The position numbers and the translations under genes are program-made. Positions 38,046 through 47,586 of a stretch of 64,000 nt of DNA are shown piece by piece. Every line of letters starts with the position of its first letter. Position 1 is the first letter of the stretch. The DNA is from an uncultured Pelagibacteraceae bacterium (GTDB taxonomy: Bacteria; Pseudomonadota; Alphaproteobacteria; Pelagibacterales; Pelagibacteraceae). The notes under the pieces were generated by a model. That model ran no database searches, was not told the DNA's origin, and was given only the letters and a program-made list of their open reading frames with translations. Location: positions 1 to 64,000 of the forward strand of contig CACNIF010000004.1 in NCBI GenBank assembly GCA_902620465.1, given 5' to 3'.

Positions 38046-40430
38046 ATGTTCACCCTTTTTTATCAAAATTTTATACTTAAAAATCCTAAGTTTATATTTG
38101 CTCTTTTAATAATTGCGTTAATAAGTTTTGGGTATCACTCAAAAAACTTTAGGCTAGATGCCTCATCTGATACTCTATTAATTGATGGTGATCCTGACCT
38201 TAAATATCTTCAAGAGATAAATGAACGTTATGGATCAAAAGAATTTTTAATTTTAACTTATACACCTAATGAAGGTATGATTACCGATACCTCAATAAAT
38301 AATCTCTTAAGTTTAAAGTATAAAATTCAAAGTTTAGAGTGGGTATATAGCGTAGTTACTTTGCTAGATATTCCCTTATTGAATAATTCGGAGGCTCCAT
38401 TACAAGAAAGATTGAAAAATTTTAAGACTCTTAAAGATGAAAATGTAAATAAAGATAGAGGTTTTAAAGAAATAATAAGTAGTCCAGTTTTTAGAAACTT
38501 CGTTATTAGTGAAGACGGTAAGACTAGTGGGATCATTGTTTATTTAAAAAAAAATAAACCTTTAGATGATATTGAAAATAAATCAAAAGAGGAAATTGAA
38601 ATTTATAAGGACCAGATAAAAAAACAAAATCATAATAATATTATTGAGATAAGAGACGTAATTAAAAGTTATGAAAATATAGGCAAGATTCACTTGGGTG
38701 GTATTCCCATGATAGCAGATGACATGATGACATTTATTAAAAGTGATATAGTTGTTTTTGGATTAGGTGTTCTTTTATTTATAATTGCAACACTGTGGTA
38801 TATCTTTAGAAAATTGATTTGGATATTGGTTCCAATAAGCAGCTGTTTTTTCTCAGTTATTATAATGACTGGTTTACTCGGTTTGTTAGGATGGAAAGTT
38901 ACAGTCATCTCCTCAAATTTTATTGCCTTAATGTTAATTTTGACTATGGCAATGAATATTCATATGAGCACACGTTTTTTACAATTAAAAGAAAATTTTC
39001 CAGATAAAAATGTTTTGGATATTTTGATTTTAACTACTAAGAAAATGTTTTGGCCAATATTGTATACTGTAATGACAACAATTATTGCTTTCTTGTCTTT
39101 AATTTTTAGTGAAATAAAACCTATAATAGATTTTGGCTGGATGATGACTATGGGTTTGGTGATATCATTCATTATTACATTTACGTTACTACCAACCCTT
39201 ATTAATTTTGTGCCAAAAAAAAATGTTTCTCTTATTAAATATGAAAAATCTAAAATTACGTCTTTCTTTTCAAAGATTTCGCAAGAATATCAAAAGTCAA
39301 CTTTCGTTCTAACTGGAATTGTGATTTTATTTAGCATCATTGGCATTAGCCGTCTTGAAGTTGAAAATAGTTTTATAAATTATTTTAGTAAGAAGACTGA
39401 AATTTATAAAGGTATGAAGCTTATTGATGAAAAATTAGGTGGCACCACACCTCTAGAGGTAATTCTAAAATTCCCAAAAAACAAAACTGAAACAAACGAT
39501 GATGAATTTGAGGATTGGGATAATGAAAATAACGAGGATGATGAAAAAAAATATTGGTTCACAAAAGATAAAATTGATAAAATTGCATCAGTCCACAATT
39601 ATTTAGATGGTTTGCCTGAGGTCGGTAAGGTTCTATCTTTTTCCTCAATTATTGATGTCGCAACTTTGCTTAATAATAATAAACCATTAGGAACTTTAGA
39701 AATGGGAGTTCTTTATTCAAAAATTCCTGAAAGTATTAGGACTGAAATTGTTGATCCCTATATTTCTATAAAAGATAATGAAGCCAGGATAAATCTTAGA
39801 ATTATAGATTCTAAAAAAGACTTAAGAAGAAATGATTTAATAAACAAAATAAATTATGAATTGCAAAACAAATTGGGACTTGAAAAAAAAGAATTTAAAC
39901 TTGCTGGAGTTTTAATTTTATTTAACAATTTACTTCAAAGTTTATTTAAATCACAAATTTTAACCCTTGGATTTGTTATGATTGGTATTTTTGTAATGTT
40001 TCTAATTCTTTTTAAAAATATAAAACTCTCACTGATTGGTGTGGTTCCTAATTTTATAGCAGCCTTTTTTATCTTGGGGATTATTGGCCTACTTGGTATT
40101 CCTTTAGATATGATGACAATTACAATAGCAGCTATAACTATAGGAATAGCTGTTGATAATAGTATTCATTATATCTATCGTTTTAAAGAAGAATATAACA
40201 ATCTGAGTGACTATAATAAAACAGTCGAAGTCTGTCATTCAACAGTTGGTAAGGCAATTTTAAATACATCAATCACCATTGTTTTTGGTTTTTCGATCTT
40301 AATTTTATCTAATTTTATTCCTACTATTTATTTTGGTATTTTTACTGGAATTGCGATGCTGCTTGCGATGATATCTGTTTTAACTCTTTTACCATCCTTA
40401 ATCTTATTGATTAAACCTTTTGAAAAATAA
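38046..40430 (+). CDS. RND-superfamily (MMPL/HAE3-type) exporter
   Basis: 794 residues with the two-repeat RND plan: one membrane helix, a large periplasmic loop (about 40-225), five helices (230-380), then the same again (loop 435-635, helices 640-790). The sequence TIGIAVDNSIHYIYRFKEE in the second helix block is an HAE3/MMPL signature with the Asp used for proton relay. An acidic stretch at 480-505 is unusual for the loop. Relatives move lipids, hopanoids or sterol-like molecules to the outer membrane; the substrate here is unknown. It is 21 bases after dnaB and 8 before cvpA. Confidence 0.82.
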   Translation: MFTLFYQNFILKNPKFIFALLIIALISFGYHSKNFRLDASSDTLLIDGDPDLKYLQEINERYGSKEFLILTYTPNEGMITDTSINNLLSLKYKIQSLEWVYSVVTLLDIPLLNNSEAPLQERLKNFKTLKDENVNKDRGFKEIISSPVFRNFVISEDGKTSGIIVYLKKNKPLDDIENKSKEEIEIYKDQIKKQNHNNIIEIRDVIKSYENIGKIHLGGIPMIADDMMTFIKSDIVVFGLGVLLFIIATLWYIFRKLIWILVPISSCFFSVIIMTGLLGLLGWKVTVISSNFIALMLILTMAMNIHMSTRFLQLKENFPDKNVLDILILTTKKMFWPILYTVMTTIIAFLSLIFSEIKPIIDFGWMMTMGLVISFIITFTLLPTLINFVPKKNVSLIKYEKSKITSFFSKISQEYQKSTFVLTGIVILFSIIGISRLEVENSFINYFSKKTEIYKGMKLIDEKLGGTTPLEVILKFPKNKTETNDDEFEDWDNENNEDDEKKYWFTKDKIDKIASVHNYLDGLPEVGKVLSFSSIIDVATLLNNNKPLGTLEMGVLYSKIPESIRTEIVDPYISIKDNEARINLRIIDSKKDLRRNDLINKINYELQNKLGLEKKEFKLAGVLILFNNLLQSLFKSQILTLGFVMIGIFVMFLILFKNIKLSLIGVVPNFIAAFFILGIIGLLGIPLDMMTITIAAITIGIAVDNSIHYIYRFKEEYNNLSDYNKTVEVCHSTVGKAILNTSITIVFGFSILILSNFIPTIYFGIFTGIAMLLAMISVLTLLPSLILLIKPFEK

Positions 40431-40438
40431 AATTTAAA

Positions 40439-40981
40439 ATGGAAATTTTAAAAGAGTTTTATAATTCAATGTCATTTTTAGATTTGGTTTACTTAATAAT
40501 AACAATATTATCCTTAATCAAATGCTATATAAAAGGTTTCGTATTAAGTGTGCTGGCTATGGCCAAATGGTTATTAGCATACATCTTAACTTTAATTATT
40601 TTTCCTAGAATTAAACCTTATGTTAAAGATATTATAGATAATGAATATATTTTAGATATTGCTCTAGGTATAAGTATTTTTATAATATTAATATTCTTCA
40701 TCTTATTGATTAATAAAGGGATTAGTAAAGCTGTTAAATATACAGGGCTTGGAAATTTAGACACAATATTTGGCTTTTTTTTTGGATTCGTAAGATCTTA
40801 CATAATCGCTGTTTGTATATTTTCTGCAGTACATATTGTTTATAATCATGATAAATGGCCCATAAATCATAATAAATCATACATCTTTCCATATTTGAAA
40901 AAAGGTAGTAATTATTTATTAAAAGAATTTCCGGATGAAAAAACTTATCAAGACTCTAAAGAAAAAATTAAGGAACTTTAA
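40439..40981 (+). CDS. cvpA: CvpA-family membrane protein
   Basis: 180 residues with four membrane segments (about 12-32, 35-58, 72-95, 105-130). SFLDLVYLIITILSLIKCYIKG and the second-half FFGFVRSYIIAVCIF are typical of CvpA, a protein of uncertain function linked to colicin V export and envelope stress. It sits immediately upstream of purF as in many proteobacteria; the purF start lies 47 bases inside its 3' end. Confidence 0.88.
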   Translation: MEILKEFYNSMSFLDLVYLIITILSLIKCYIKGFVLSVLAMAKWLLAYILTLIIFPRIKPYVKDIIDNEYILDIALGISIFIILIFFILLINKGISKAVKYTGLGNLDTIFGFFFGFVRSYIIAVCIFSAVHIVYNHDKWPINHNKSYIFPYLKKGSNYLLKEFPDEKTYQDSKEKIKEL

Positions 40982-42416
40982 TCCAAAGCTTAAAGAAGAA
41001 TGTGGAGTGTTTGGTATAAGTGATAACAAAGACGCTTCAGCTCTAACTGCCTTAGGCTTGCATGCACTGCAACATAGGGGTCAAGAAGGTTGTGGAATAG
41101 TAACATTTGATGGATCACATTATTTTTCAGAAAAAAGATTTGGTTTAGTGGGAGATAACTTTAATAAAGAAAAGATATTAAATAGATTGAAAGGAAATTA
41201 TGCGATTGGCCATAATAGATATAGTACCACTGGTGAAAATACTTTAAGAAATATACAGCCTTTTTTTGCTGATACTAATGCAGGTGGTATTGGTGTTGCT
41301 CACAACGGTAATCTTACAAACTCAATTTCATTAAGAAAAAAATTAGTCGATGAGGGTGCTATTTTTTATACAACCTCAGACACCGAAACTATTGTTCAGT
41401 TAATAGCTAGGTCAAAAAGAAAAAAAACTATCGATAAAATTGTAGATGCGATATTTCAAATCCAAGGGGGTTACGCTTTAGTCATGTTGACCCAATCTTC
41501 ATTGATAGGTGTGAGGGATCCATATGGAATAAGGCCACTAATAATTGGTAAACTGAATAATAGTTATGTACTTTCATCAGAAACTTGCGCTTTAGATATA
41601 ATTGGTGCAAAATTTGTTAGAGAAGTTGACAATGGAGAAATCGTTTTTATAGAAGATAATAAGATTCAAAGTATTAAACCTTTTCCTCCTAGAAAAATAA
41701 GACCATGTGTTTTTGAATATATTTACTTTTCAAGACCTGATAGTATTTTAAATGGCAAGAGTGCTTACGAATATCGAAAAAATCTTGGTAAAGAGTTAGC
41801 CAAAGAAAGCAATTTAAAAGCAGATATAGTTGTTCCAGTACCAGACTCTGGTAATGCCGCAGCTCTAGGTTTTGCCCAGTATCTTGATATCAACTTTGAA
41901 TTAGGACTCACAAGAAATCATTATGTTGGTAGAACTTTCATAGAACCAATTCAAAAGATAAGAAGTTTAGGGGTAAAATTAAAATTAAATGCGAACCAAT
42001 CAACTATTAAAAATAAAAAGATAATTCTCGTAGATGACTCTTTAGTCAGAGGAACCACTTCTCATAAGATAATAAAAATGCTCTATGACGCGGGTGCAAA
42101 AGAAGTTCATATGAAAATTGCTTGTCCTGAAATAAAGTTTCCAGATTTTTATGGAGTCGATACACCTACAAAGAAAGAATTACTCGCAGCAAACAAAACT
42201 AATGATGAAATTCGTAAATATATTGGTGCTAAAACCTTAACTTTTTTATCAATTGATGGACTATATAGAGCTATAGGTTTTGATAAGAGGAATGATAGTT
42301 ATCCTCAATTGACAGACCATTATTTTACTGGTGATTATCCAGTTAAACCAGTTGATGAACTTGGAGATAATAAGATTACACAACTTTCATTGCTAAGTTC
42401 TGCATCGAATAATTAA
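40935..42416 (+). CDS. purF: Amidophosphoribosyltransferase (PRPP amidotransferase)
   Basis: 493 residues. The N-terminal glutaminase has nucleophile Cys23 (EECGVFGI) after a Lys-rich 22-residue prosegment, which must be cut off to free the Cys amine. The PRPP loop IILVDDSLVRGTTS is at 363-376. It commits PRPP to purine synthesis. No other start codon lies between the ATG and Cys23, so the prosegment, encoded inside the cvpA 3' end, is real. Four cysteines for a B. subtilis-like Fe-S site are not evident beyond scattered Cys residues. Confidence 0.95.
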   Translation: MKKLIKTLKKKLRNFNPKLKEECGVFGISDNKDASALTALGLHALQHRGQEGCGIVTFDGSHYFSEKRFGLVGDNFNKEKILNRLKGNYAIGHNRYSTTGENTLRNIQPFFADTNAGGIGVAHNGNLTNSISLRKKLVDEGAIFYTTSDTETIVQLIARSKRKKTIDKIVDAIFQIQGGYALVMLTQSSLIGVRDPYGIRPLIIGKLNNSYVLSSETCALDIIGAKFVREVDNGEIVFIEDNKIQSIKPFPPRKIRPCVFEYIYFSRPDSILNGKSAYEYRKNLGKELAKESNLKADIVVPVPDSGNAAALGFAQYLDINFELGLTRNHYVGRTFIEPIQKIRSLGVKLKLNANQSTIKNKKIILVDDSLVRGTTSHKIIKMLYDAGAKEVHMKIACPEIKFPDFYGVDTPTKKELLAANKTNDEIRKYIGAKTLTFLSIDGLYRAIGFDKRNDSYPQLTDHYFTGDYPVKPVDELGDNKITQLSLLSSASNN

Positions 42417-42419
42417 TTT

Positions 42420-42977
42420 ATGAAAAAAGTTAGCTTTACAGAAATGAAAAATGGGACAAAAGATGATTATCTTTTTTTAGATAGACATGAAAAAAATTTT
42501 GCTAGTAAAACAGCGGATAGAATATTAAAGTTTATGTCTGGTTTAACCGAAACACTAGAAGGTTACCAAATTTCAAGGTTGGAACATTCTCTTCAAAGCG
42601 CAACTAGAGCACATAAGAATGGGGAGAGTGAAGAAATGGTTGTAGCTGCTTTATTACATGATATTGGAGATGAACTTGCTCCAATGAATCACTCTGAATA
42701 TGCTGCTGCAATATTGAAACCATATGTATCAGAGAGAACACATTGGATAGTTGAAAAACATGGAGAATTCCAAATGTTTTATTATGCTCATCATTTAGGT
42801 GGAGATAAAAATAAAAGAGATAAATACAAGGGACATAAATACTACCAAGCAACTATAGACTTTTGTGAGAAATACGATCAAAATTCATTTGACCCCAATT
42901 ATAAATCTCTTCCACTTGATTTTTTTAAACCAATGGTTAAGAAAATTTTTTCGAGAAAACCATATTCATTAATTTAA
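42420..42977 (+). CDS. HD-domain protein, candidate PhnZ/MIOX-like diiron oxygenase
   Basis: 185 residues. HD motif LLHDIGD (79-84) with upstream LEHSLQSATRA. Putative metal ligands His56, His80-Asp81, His91, His114 and Asp153 match in kind and order the six ligands of the phosphonate-cleaving oxygenase PhnZ (spacing of the first two ligands, 24, is identical). The PhnZ substrate residues are not clearly kept. It may be a mixed-valence diiron oxygenase, or a simpler HD phosphohydrolase. It lies between purF and gshA, three bases after purF, so context gives little on substrate. Confidence 0.7.
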   Translation: MKKVSFTEMKNGTKDDYLFLDRHEKNFASKTADRILKFMSGLTETLEGYQISRLEHSLQSATRAHKNGESEEMVVAALLHDIGDELAPMNHSEYAAAILKPYVSERTHWIVEKHGEFQMFYYAHHLGGDKNKRDKYKGHKYYQATIDFCEKYDQNSFDPNYKSLPLDFFKPMVKKIFSRKPYSLI

Positions 42978-43001
42978 AATAAAATATTAATTGAAACTTA
43001 C

Positions 43002-44297
43002 ATGATTAATACAAAAGATGAGATAATTAAGTATTTTAAATCAGGTTTTAAAGAATCCAAAAATTTTAAAATTGGAATTGAACATGAAAAATTTTTATTT
43101 GATGATAAAAGTAATAAAAGATTAGATTATCTAAAAATAAAAAAGATGTTTTCAGCTCTTATTGAATTTGGCTGGAACCCAATTGTTGAACAAGATAACA
43201 TTATAGGTCTTAATAAAGGCGGAAAAAATATCACTTTAGAACCAGGTAATCAAATAGAGCTATCTGGTGATAAGCTTAATAACATTCATGAGGGTTGTGC
43301 GGAATCACAGGATTATTTGTTTGAACTAAGACAAGTTACAAAAAAACTTGGAATTAATATTGTCAGTGCTGGGTTCGATCCGATCTCAAAACTTAAGGAA
43401 ATACCAAATAATCCAAAGCAAAGGTATAAATTGATGACCAAGGATATGCCTTTGGGAGGTAGCTTAAGTTTGGATATGATGTATAGAACCTGTGGCACTC
43501 AGATAAATTTAGACTACAGTTCAGAGGAAGATTTTATAAAAAAATTTAAAATTGTTAATTCAGTAGTCCCAATTTCAATAGCATTATTTGCTAATTCTTC
43601 TATAGTCGAAAAAAAAAAAACAAGATACTTATCTTATCGCTCTAAAGTTTGGCAAAATACCTCAAGGGGAGGATTGCCGAAAATATTTTTTGATAATTTA
43701 GATTTTGAGAAATATGCTGATTTCATAATCAACTTTCCAATTTTATTTATTCAGGATGGATCAAAATATATTTCTGGTAAAAATTATAAATTTAGTAATT
43801 TTATGAATGGAGAAATAAAAGAAATTAATAATAGACTTCCCTCTCAAAAGGATTTGTCTACTCATTTAAGCACGATATTTACAGAAAATAGATTAAAAAA
43901 ATATATAGAAGTAAGGTCTATGGATACTTGTGGATGGGATTGCTTATGTTCAGGTCCAGCCTTTTTTGTTGGCATACTTTACGGAAATCTGAATGAAGTT
44001 TATGAATTAGTCTCTAAATGGGATAAAGATAAAATTATTAATGCTTATCTAGAAGCGCCTCATAAAGGTTTTAATACTCAATTAATGGGTAAAGATCTTT
44101 TTTATTGGTCGTCAACTTTATTAGATTTATCAAAAAAAGGACTAGAGAAAAGGGATATTCTTAATAAAGGTGGAAGAAATGAGGTTGTATTTTTAAGCCA
44201 CTTACAAAAAATCATCAATAATAGAACAACAAATGCTGATCATATGATAAGTAAATTTTCTAAAAATGAAGATTTAAATGAGTTATATGACAAATAA
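43002..44297 (+). CDS. gshA: Glutamate-cysteine ligase, plant/alphaproteobacterial type
   Basis: 431 residues. FKIGIEHEKFLF, NITLEPGNQIELSG and DMMYRTCGTQINLDY are the GCS2 (plant-like) blocks, and EVRSMDTCGWD replaces the usual 'EVRGAD' style segment near the C-terminal half. It joins glutamate and cysteine, the first step to glutathione. It overlaps gshB by 20 bases, which strongly supports the assignment. Confidence 0.92.
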   Translation: MINTKDEIIKYFKSGFKESKNFKIGIEHEKFLFDDKSNKRLDYLKIKKMFSALIEFGWNPIVEQDNIIGLNKGGKNITLEPGNQIELSGDKLNNIHEGCAESQDYLFELRQVTKKLGINIVSAGFDPISKLKEIPNNPKQRYKLMTKDMPLGGSLSLDMMYRTCGTQINLDYSSEEDFIKKFKIVNSVVPISIALFANSSIVEKKKTRYLSYRSKVWQNTSRGGLPKIFFDNLDFEKYADFIINFPILFIQDGSKYISGKNYKFSNFMNGEIKEINNRLPSQKDLSTHLSTIFTENRLKKYIEVRSMDTCGWDCLCSGPAFFVGILYGNLNEVYELVSKWDKDKIINAYLEAPHKGFNTQLMGKDLFYWSSTLLDLSKKGLEKRDILNKGGRNEVVFLSHLQKIINNRTTNADHMISKFSKNEDLNELYDK

Positions 44298-45213
44298 GAT
44301 AGTTGCTATTCAAGGAAATCATCCAACAAATCTCAATCCTTTAACAGACACAACTATATTTTTAGCAAATGAGATACAAAAAAAAAATTATCAAATTTTC
44401 TACTATGAGCCAAAAAATTTATCAATACTGAACTCAAAAGTTTTAGCTAATGGTTTTTTTATTAAATTTGAGTATAAAAAAAAAAGTTCATTTAAGATCC
44501 TAAAAAAGAAAAAATTGGATTTATCCAGCTGTAAATTTGTATTAATTAGGCAAGATCCCCCTTTTAATCTAGAGTACATATCATCAACCTACATTTTAGA
44601 CACAATTAAAGATAATGTTAAAATTATTAATGATCCGACTTCAATTAGAAATATTTCTGAAAAACTTTATTCCGCCAATTATCAAAAATTTATGCCTAAA
44701 ACAATATTTACCCAGGATATTCGTGAAGTTAGAAATTTTTTTAAGAAAAATAAGGAAATTGTAATAAAACCAATTCATGGCTACAGCGGCAACGATATTC
44801 ATCTTATTAAGATTTTTAGATCTAAATTTATAAGTAAATTTATAAAAAAACATAGTTATGTAATGTGTCAAAAATTTTTACCTAAGATTAAGTATGGAGA
44901 TAAAAGAGTATTCATAATTAATGGCAAGATATGCGGAGCTATATCAAGAATTCCCAAAAAAGGCTCATTTTTAAGCAATATGAGTAAAGGCGCTAAGCCA
45001 GTAAGTATTAATTTAACAAGAAATGAAAAAAAAATATCCAATATTATTGGAAAAGATTTAAAGAAGAAGAATATTTTTTTTGCTGGTATCGACTTTATTG
45101 ATCAAAAACTTAACGGAGATATTAATATTACCTCCCCTACTGGATTAAAAACTTTTTATGATCTCTCAAAAATTAATCTTGCTAAAACTTTTTGGAAAGA
45201 GCTTAAAGCGTGA
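44278..45213 (+). CDS. gshB: Glutathione synthetase
   Basis: 311 residues (302 if the second ATG at 44287 is used). N-terminal domain with FVLIRQDPPFNLEYISSTYI, then an ATP-grasp fold with IVIKPIHGYSGNDIHLI, GDKRVFIINGKICGAISRIP and DINITSPTGLKTFYDLS. It adds glycine to gamma-glutamylcysteine. It starts within gshA and ends within the following transporter gene (GTGA), so the three are probably one unit. Confidence 0.93.
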   Translation: MSYMTNKIVAIQGNHPTNLNPLTDTTIFLANEIQKKNYQIFYYEPKNLSILNSKVLANGFFIKFEYKKKSSFKILKKKKLDLSSCKFVLIRQDPPFNLEYISSTYILDTIKDNVKIINDPTSIRNISEKLYSANYQKFMPKTIFTQDIREVRNFFKKNKEIVIKPIHGYSGNDIHLIKIFRSKFISKFIKKHSYVMCQKFLPKIKYGDKRVFIINGKICGAISRIPKKGSFLSNMSKGAKPVSINLTRNEKKISNIIGKDLKKKNIFFAGIDFIDQKLNGDINITSPTGLKTFYDLSKINLAKTFWKELKA

Positions 45214-46070
45214 AAAATTTAACTGATCAGCAAAAAGGCTCTTTACTTGCTTTTGTTGCTGTAATGTTTATTACACCAGATTCATTATTTATAAGACTTT
45301 CAAATCTTGATACTTGGGGTCTGGTTTTTTATCGAGGTATCATACCTTTTTTTACTGTTTTTTTTGGAATGTTATTAATTTATAAACTAAATTTTTTTAA
45401 GATCCTTTTTAATTCCGGTGTTCATGGAATAATATATATCACAACATTTAGCATAACGAATATTACGTTTGTCGTCTCAATTCAAAATACGAATGTTGCA
45501 AATACTCTTGTTATGATTGCAACAGCACCAATGTTGTCTGCAATTCTTGGAGCTATTTTTTTGAAGGAGCCGCCTGATCGTAAAACATTGTTTTCTATAA
45601 TAATTACTTTTTTTGCTATAATCTATATTTTTTTCGACTCTCTAAAAGTTGGAAATCTTTATGGGGATGTTTTAGGTTTTATAACTGCATTTGGTTTAGC
45701 TTTAGGAGCTATTACAATAAGGTCTGCTAAAACAAAAAACTTAGTACCTGCAGCTGTAGTAGGTAAATTATTTGTTGCTTCTTTTGCCTTGTTTTTTATC
45801 GAGAGTTTTGTGCTTATAGATAGAGATTTATTTATTGTTCCACTAATGTGTATTTTGTGCGTTGCGATACCATTTGTACTAGTGACTATTGCCCCAAGAT
45901 TTATAACTGCAGCTGAAGTTAACCTTTTTTTTTTACTAGAGACTATTATTGGCCCTATTTGGGTCTGGGTTATTATAAATGAGCAACCTAGTATAGAAAC
46001 ACTTCAAGGCGGAGCAATTATAGTTACTACTCTTGCAATACACTCATTTCTGAAATTAAAAAAAAATTAA
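45210..46070 (+). CDS. DMT-superfamily (EamA) transporter
   Basis: 286 residues with ten membrane segments in two EamA repeats, no signal peptide. It starts with GTG inside the gshB stop (GTGA). The repeat ends carry TAPMLSAILGAIFLKEPPDRKT and FFLLETIIGPIWVWVIINEQP, the EamA pattern. Such proteins usually export amino acids or small metabolites. Overlap with gshB makes export of a thiol or glutathione-related compound possible, but this is only context. Confidence 0.85.
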   Translation: MKNLTDQQKGSLLAFVAVMFITPDSLFIRLSNLDTWGLVFYRGIIPFFTVFFGMLLIYKLNFFKILFNSGVHGIIYITTFSITNITFVVSIQNTNVANTLVMIATAPMLSAILGAIFLKEPPDRKTLFSIIITFFAIIYIFFDSLKVGNLYGDVLGFITAFGLALGAITIRSAKTKNLVPAAVVGKLFVASFALFFIESFVLIDRDLFIVPLMCILCVAIPFVLVTIAPRFITAAEVNLFFLLETIIGPIWVWVIINEQPSIETLQGGAIIVTTLAIHSFLKLKKN

Positions 46071-46072
46071 AC

Positions 46073-46101
46073 TTGTCACAATTAAGACTTGATTTAATAA
46101 T
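46073..46101 (+). promoter_or_regulatory. Candidate promoter for the MFS gene
   Basis: TTGTCA (46073-46078), a 17-base spacer and AATAAT (46096-46101) lie 26 bases before the ATG at 46127. Reasonable sigma-70 match. Confidence 0.35.
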
Positions 46102-46126
46102 ACATCGCGAATAGTTACAGCATTTT

Positions 46127-47482
46127 ATGAGCAAAGTTTTAAAAAATTCCTGGGCACTATTTTTGGGTATGGGATGCATAATGATGGCCTACGGCTTTCA
46201 GGGTTCCCTCTTAGGAGTAAGAGCAGTGCAAGAAGAATTTAGTCTAACATCAACAGGTTTCATGATGTCAGGATATTTTGTCGGCTATTTTATAGGTGCA
46301 GCAACTATTCCCAATATTATATCTAGTGTTGGTCATATAAGGGTTTTTGCGGCATTTGCATCATTGTCATCATTGGTCATTTTAATGCACTCTATTATTG
46401 TTAATCCTTTAGTGTGGTTTTTTTTAAGATTTTTGACTGGGATAAGTATGGTTTGTATCTATACAGTTGCTGAAAGCTGGCTTAACGATAGATCAAGTAA
46501 TAAAAATAGAGGAAGTGTATTATCCATCTACATGGTCATACTTTACGGGTCAATGGGAATCGGGATGTTTTTACTAAACTTTAGTAGTCCTCTAAATTTC
46601 CAGCCTTTTATTCTAATTTCTGTAATTACATCAGTTGCATTAATTCCTATTTTGCTTACCAAAAAAAAACCACCAACATTTAAAAGAATTAAAGTTATGA
46701 CACTCAAAGATCTCTATGAGTCGTCCCCCTTTGGAATGGTAAGCTCTTTTTTTTATGGAACTATACAGGCTGCACTTTTTACCCTTTTAGCTGTGTACGC
46801 CACCTCAATGAATTTTACAATATTAGAGATTTCAATTGTAACATTTCTTCTGGCTATATCTGGAGCTATTTCTCAATTTCCAGTAGGAAAAATATCAGAT
46901 ATGTACGATCGGCGAAAAGTAATAGTTTTTTCTAGTTTTGGTGCAGCAGCTTTTGCAATTTTTACAATTTTAGTTACTAGACAGATGTATTTACCAGGTG
47001 AGCTTGCTACAAGTAAAACTTGGTTCTATATTTTTTTGGTTCTTTTTTCATTCTGTAGTTTGCCAATGTTTTCTTTAATTTTAGCCCACACTAATGATTT
47101 CATTCCAAAAGAAAAATTTGTAGCTGCCGGTGCAGGTCTTCAATTTGTATTTGGTTTAGGTGCAATGAGTGGTCCATTTCTATGTTCAATATTCATGGAT
47201 TTAGTTGGTCCAAATGGATTTTTTATTTTTTTATTTTTTTTTCATGCGGTAATTGGTTTTTTTGGTATGTATAGAATGAAAGTAAGAAAAACTGTTGAAA
47301 ATCCAGACTCACAATTCGTAGCAATGCCCCAAACAATTACACCAGCTGGTATTGAGCTAAATCCGTCAACAGAACACATCGAAGAACCTTATTCTGATAA
47401 AGTTAAGGAGATACTTGAAAGAAAAGGTGTAAAATACAAAAAAGAGGATGAACAGCTTAAAACAGATAATCAGGTCAATTAA
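46127..47482 (+). CDS. MFS transporter
   Basis: 451 residues with 12 membrane segments up to about residue 390. The loop after helix 2-3 and the block SQFPVGKISDMYDRRKVIVF between helices 8 and 9 are MFS A-motif-like. The last ~60 residues are a charged cytoplasmic tail. It resembles the YcaD-type proteobacterial group, whose substrates are unknown. It is separated from the previous gene by 56 bases with a promoter and is followed by an AT-rich hairpin. Confidence 0.85.
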   Translation: MSKVLKNSWALFLGMGCIMMAYGFQGSLLGVRAVQEEFSLTSTGFMMSGYFVGYFIGAATIPNIISSVGHIRVFAAFASLSSLVILMHSIIVNPLVWFFLRFLTGISMVCIYTVAESWLNDRSSNKNRGSVLSIYMVILYGSMGIGMFLLNFSSPLNFQPFILISVITSVALIPILLTKKKPPTFKRIKVMTLKDLYESSPFGMVSSFFYGTIQAALFTLLAVYATSMNFTILEISIVTFLLAISGAISQFPVGKISDMYDRRKVIVFSSFGAAAFAIFTILVTRQMYLPGELATSKTWFYIFLVLFSFCSLPMFSLILAHTNDFIPKEKFVAAGAGLQFVFGLGAMSGPFLCSIFMDLVGPNGFFIFLFFFHAVIGFFGMYRMKVRKTVENPDSQFVAMPQTITPAGIELNPSTEHIEEPYSDKVKEILERKGVKYKKEDEQLKTDNQVN

Positions 47483-47553
47483 TTATCCCTCGCAGGTTGT
47501 AGCTTTAAAACATAATTTTAAAAAAAATTTCTTAAAATTTTTATTGAATAATA

Positions 47554-47581
47554 ATTATTTCTCTAGTGAAATAATGTTTTT
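47554..47581 (+). terminator. Possible Rho-independent terminator after the MFS gene
   Basis: ATTATTTC (47554-47561) pairs with GAAATAAT (47568-47575) around a six-base loop, followed by G and five T. The stem is AT-rich and weak, but position and T-run fit. It ends six bases before the next ATG, so it could also reach into that gene's leader. Confidence 0.35.
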
Positions 47582-47586
47582 ATAAA

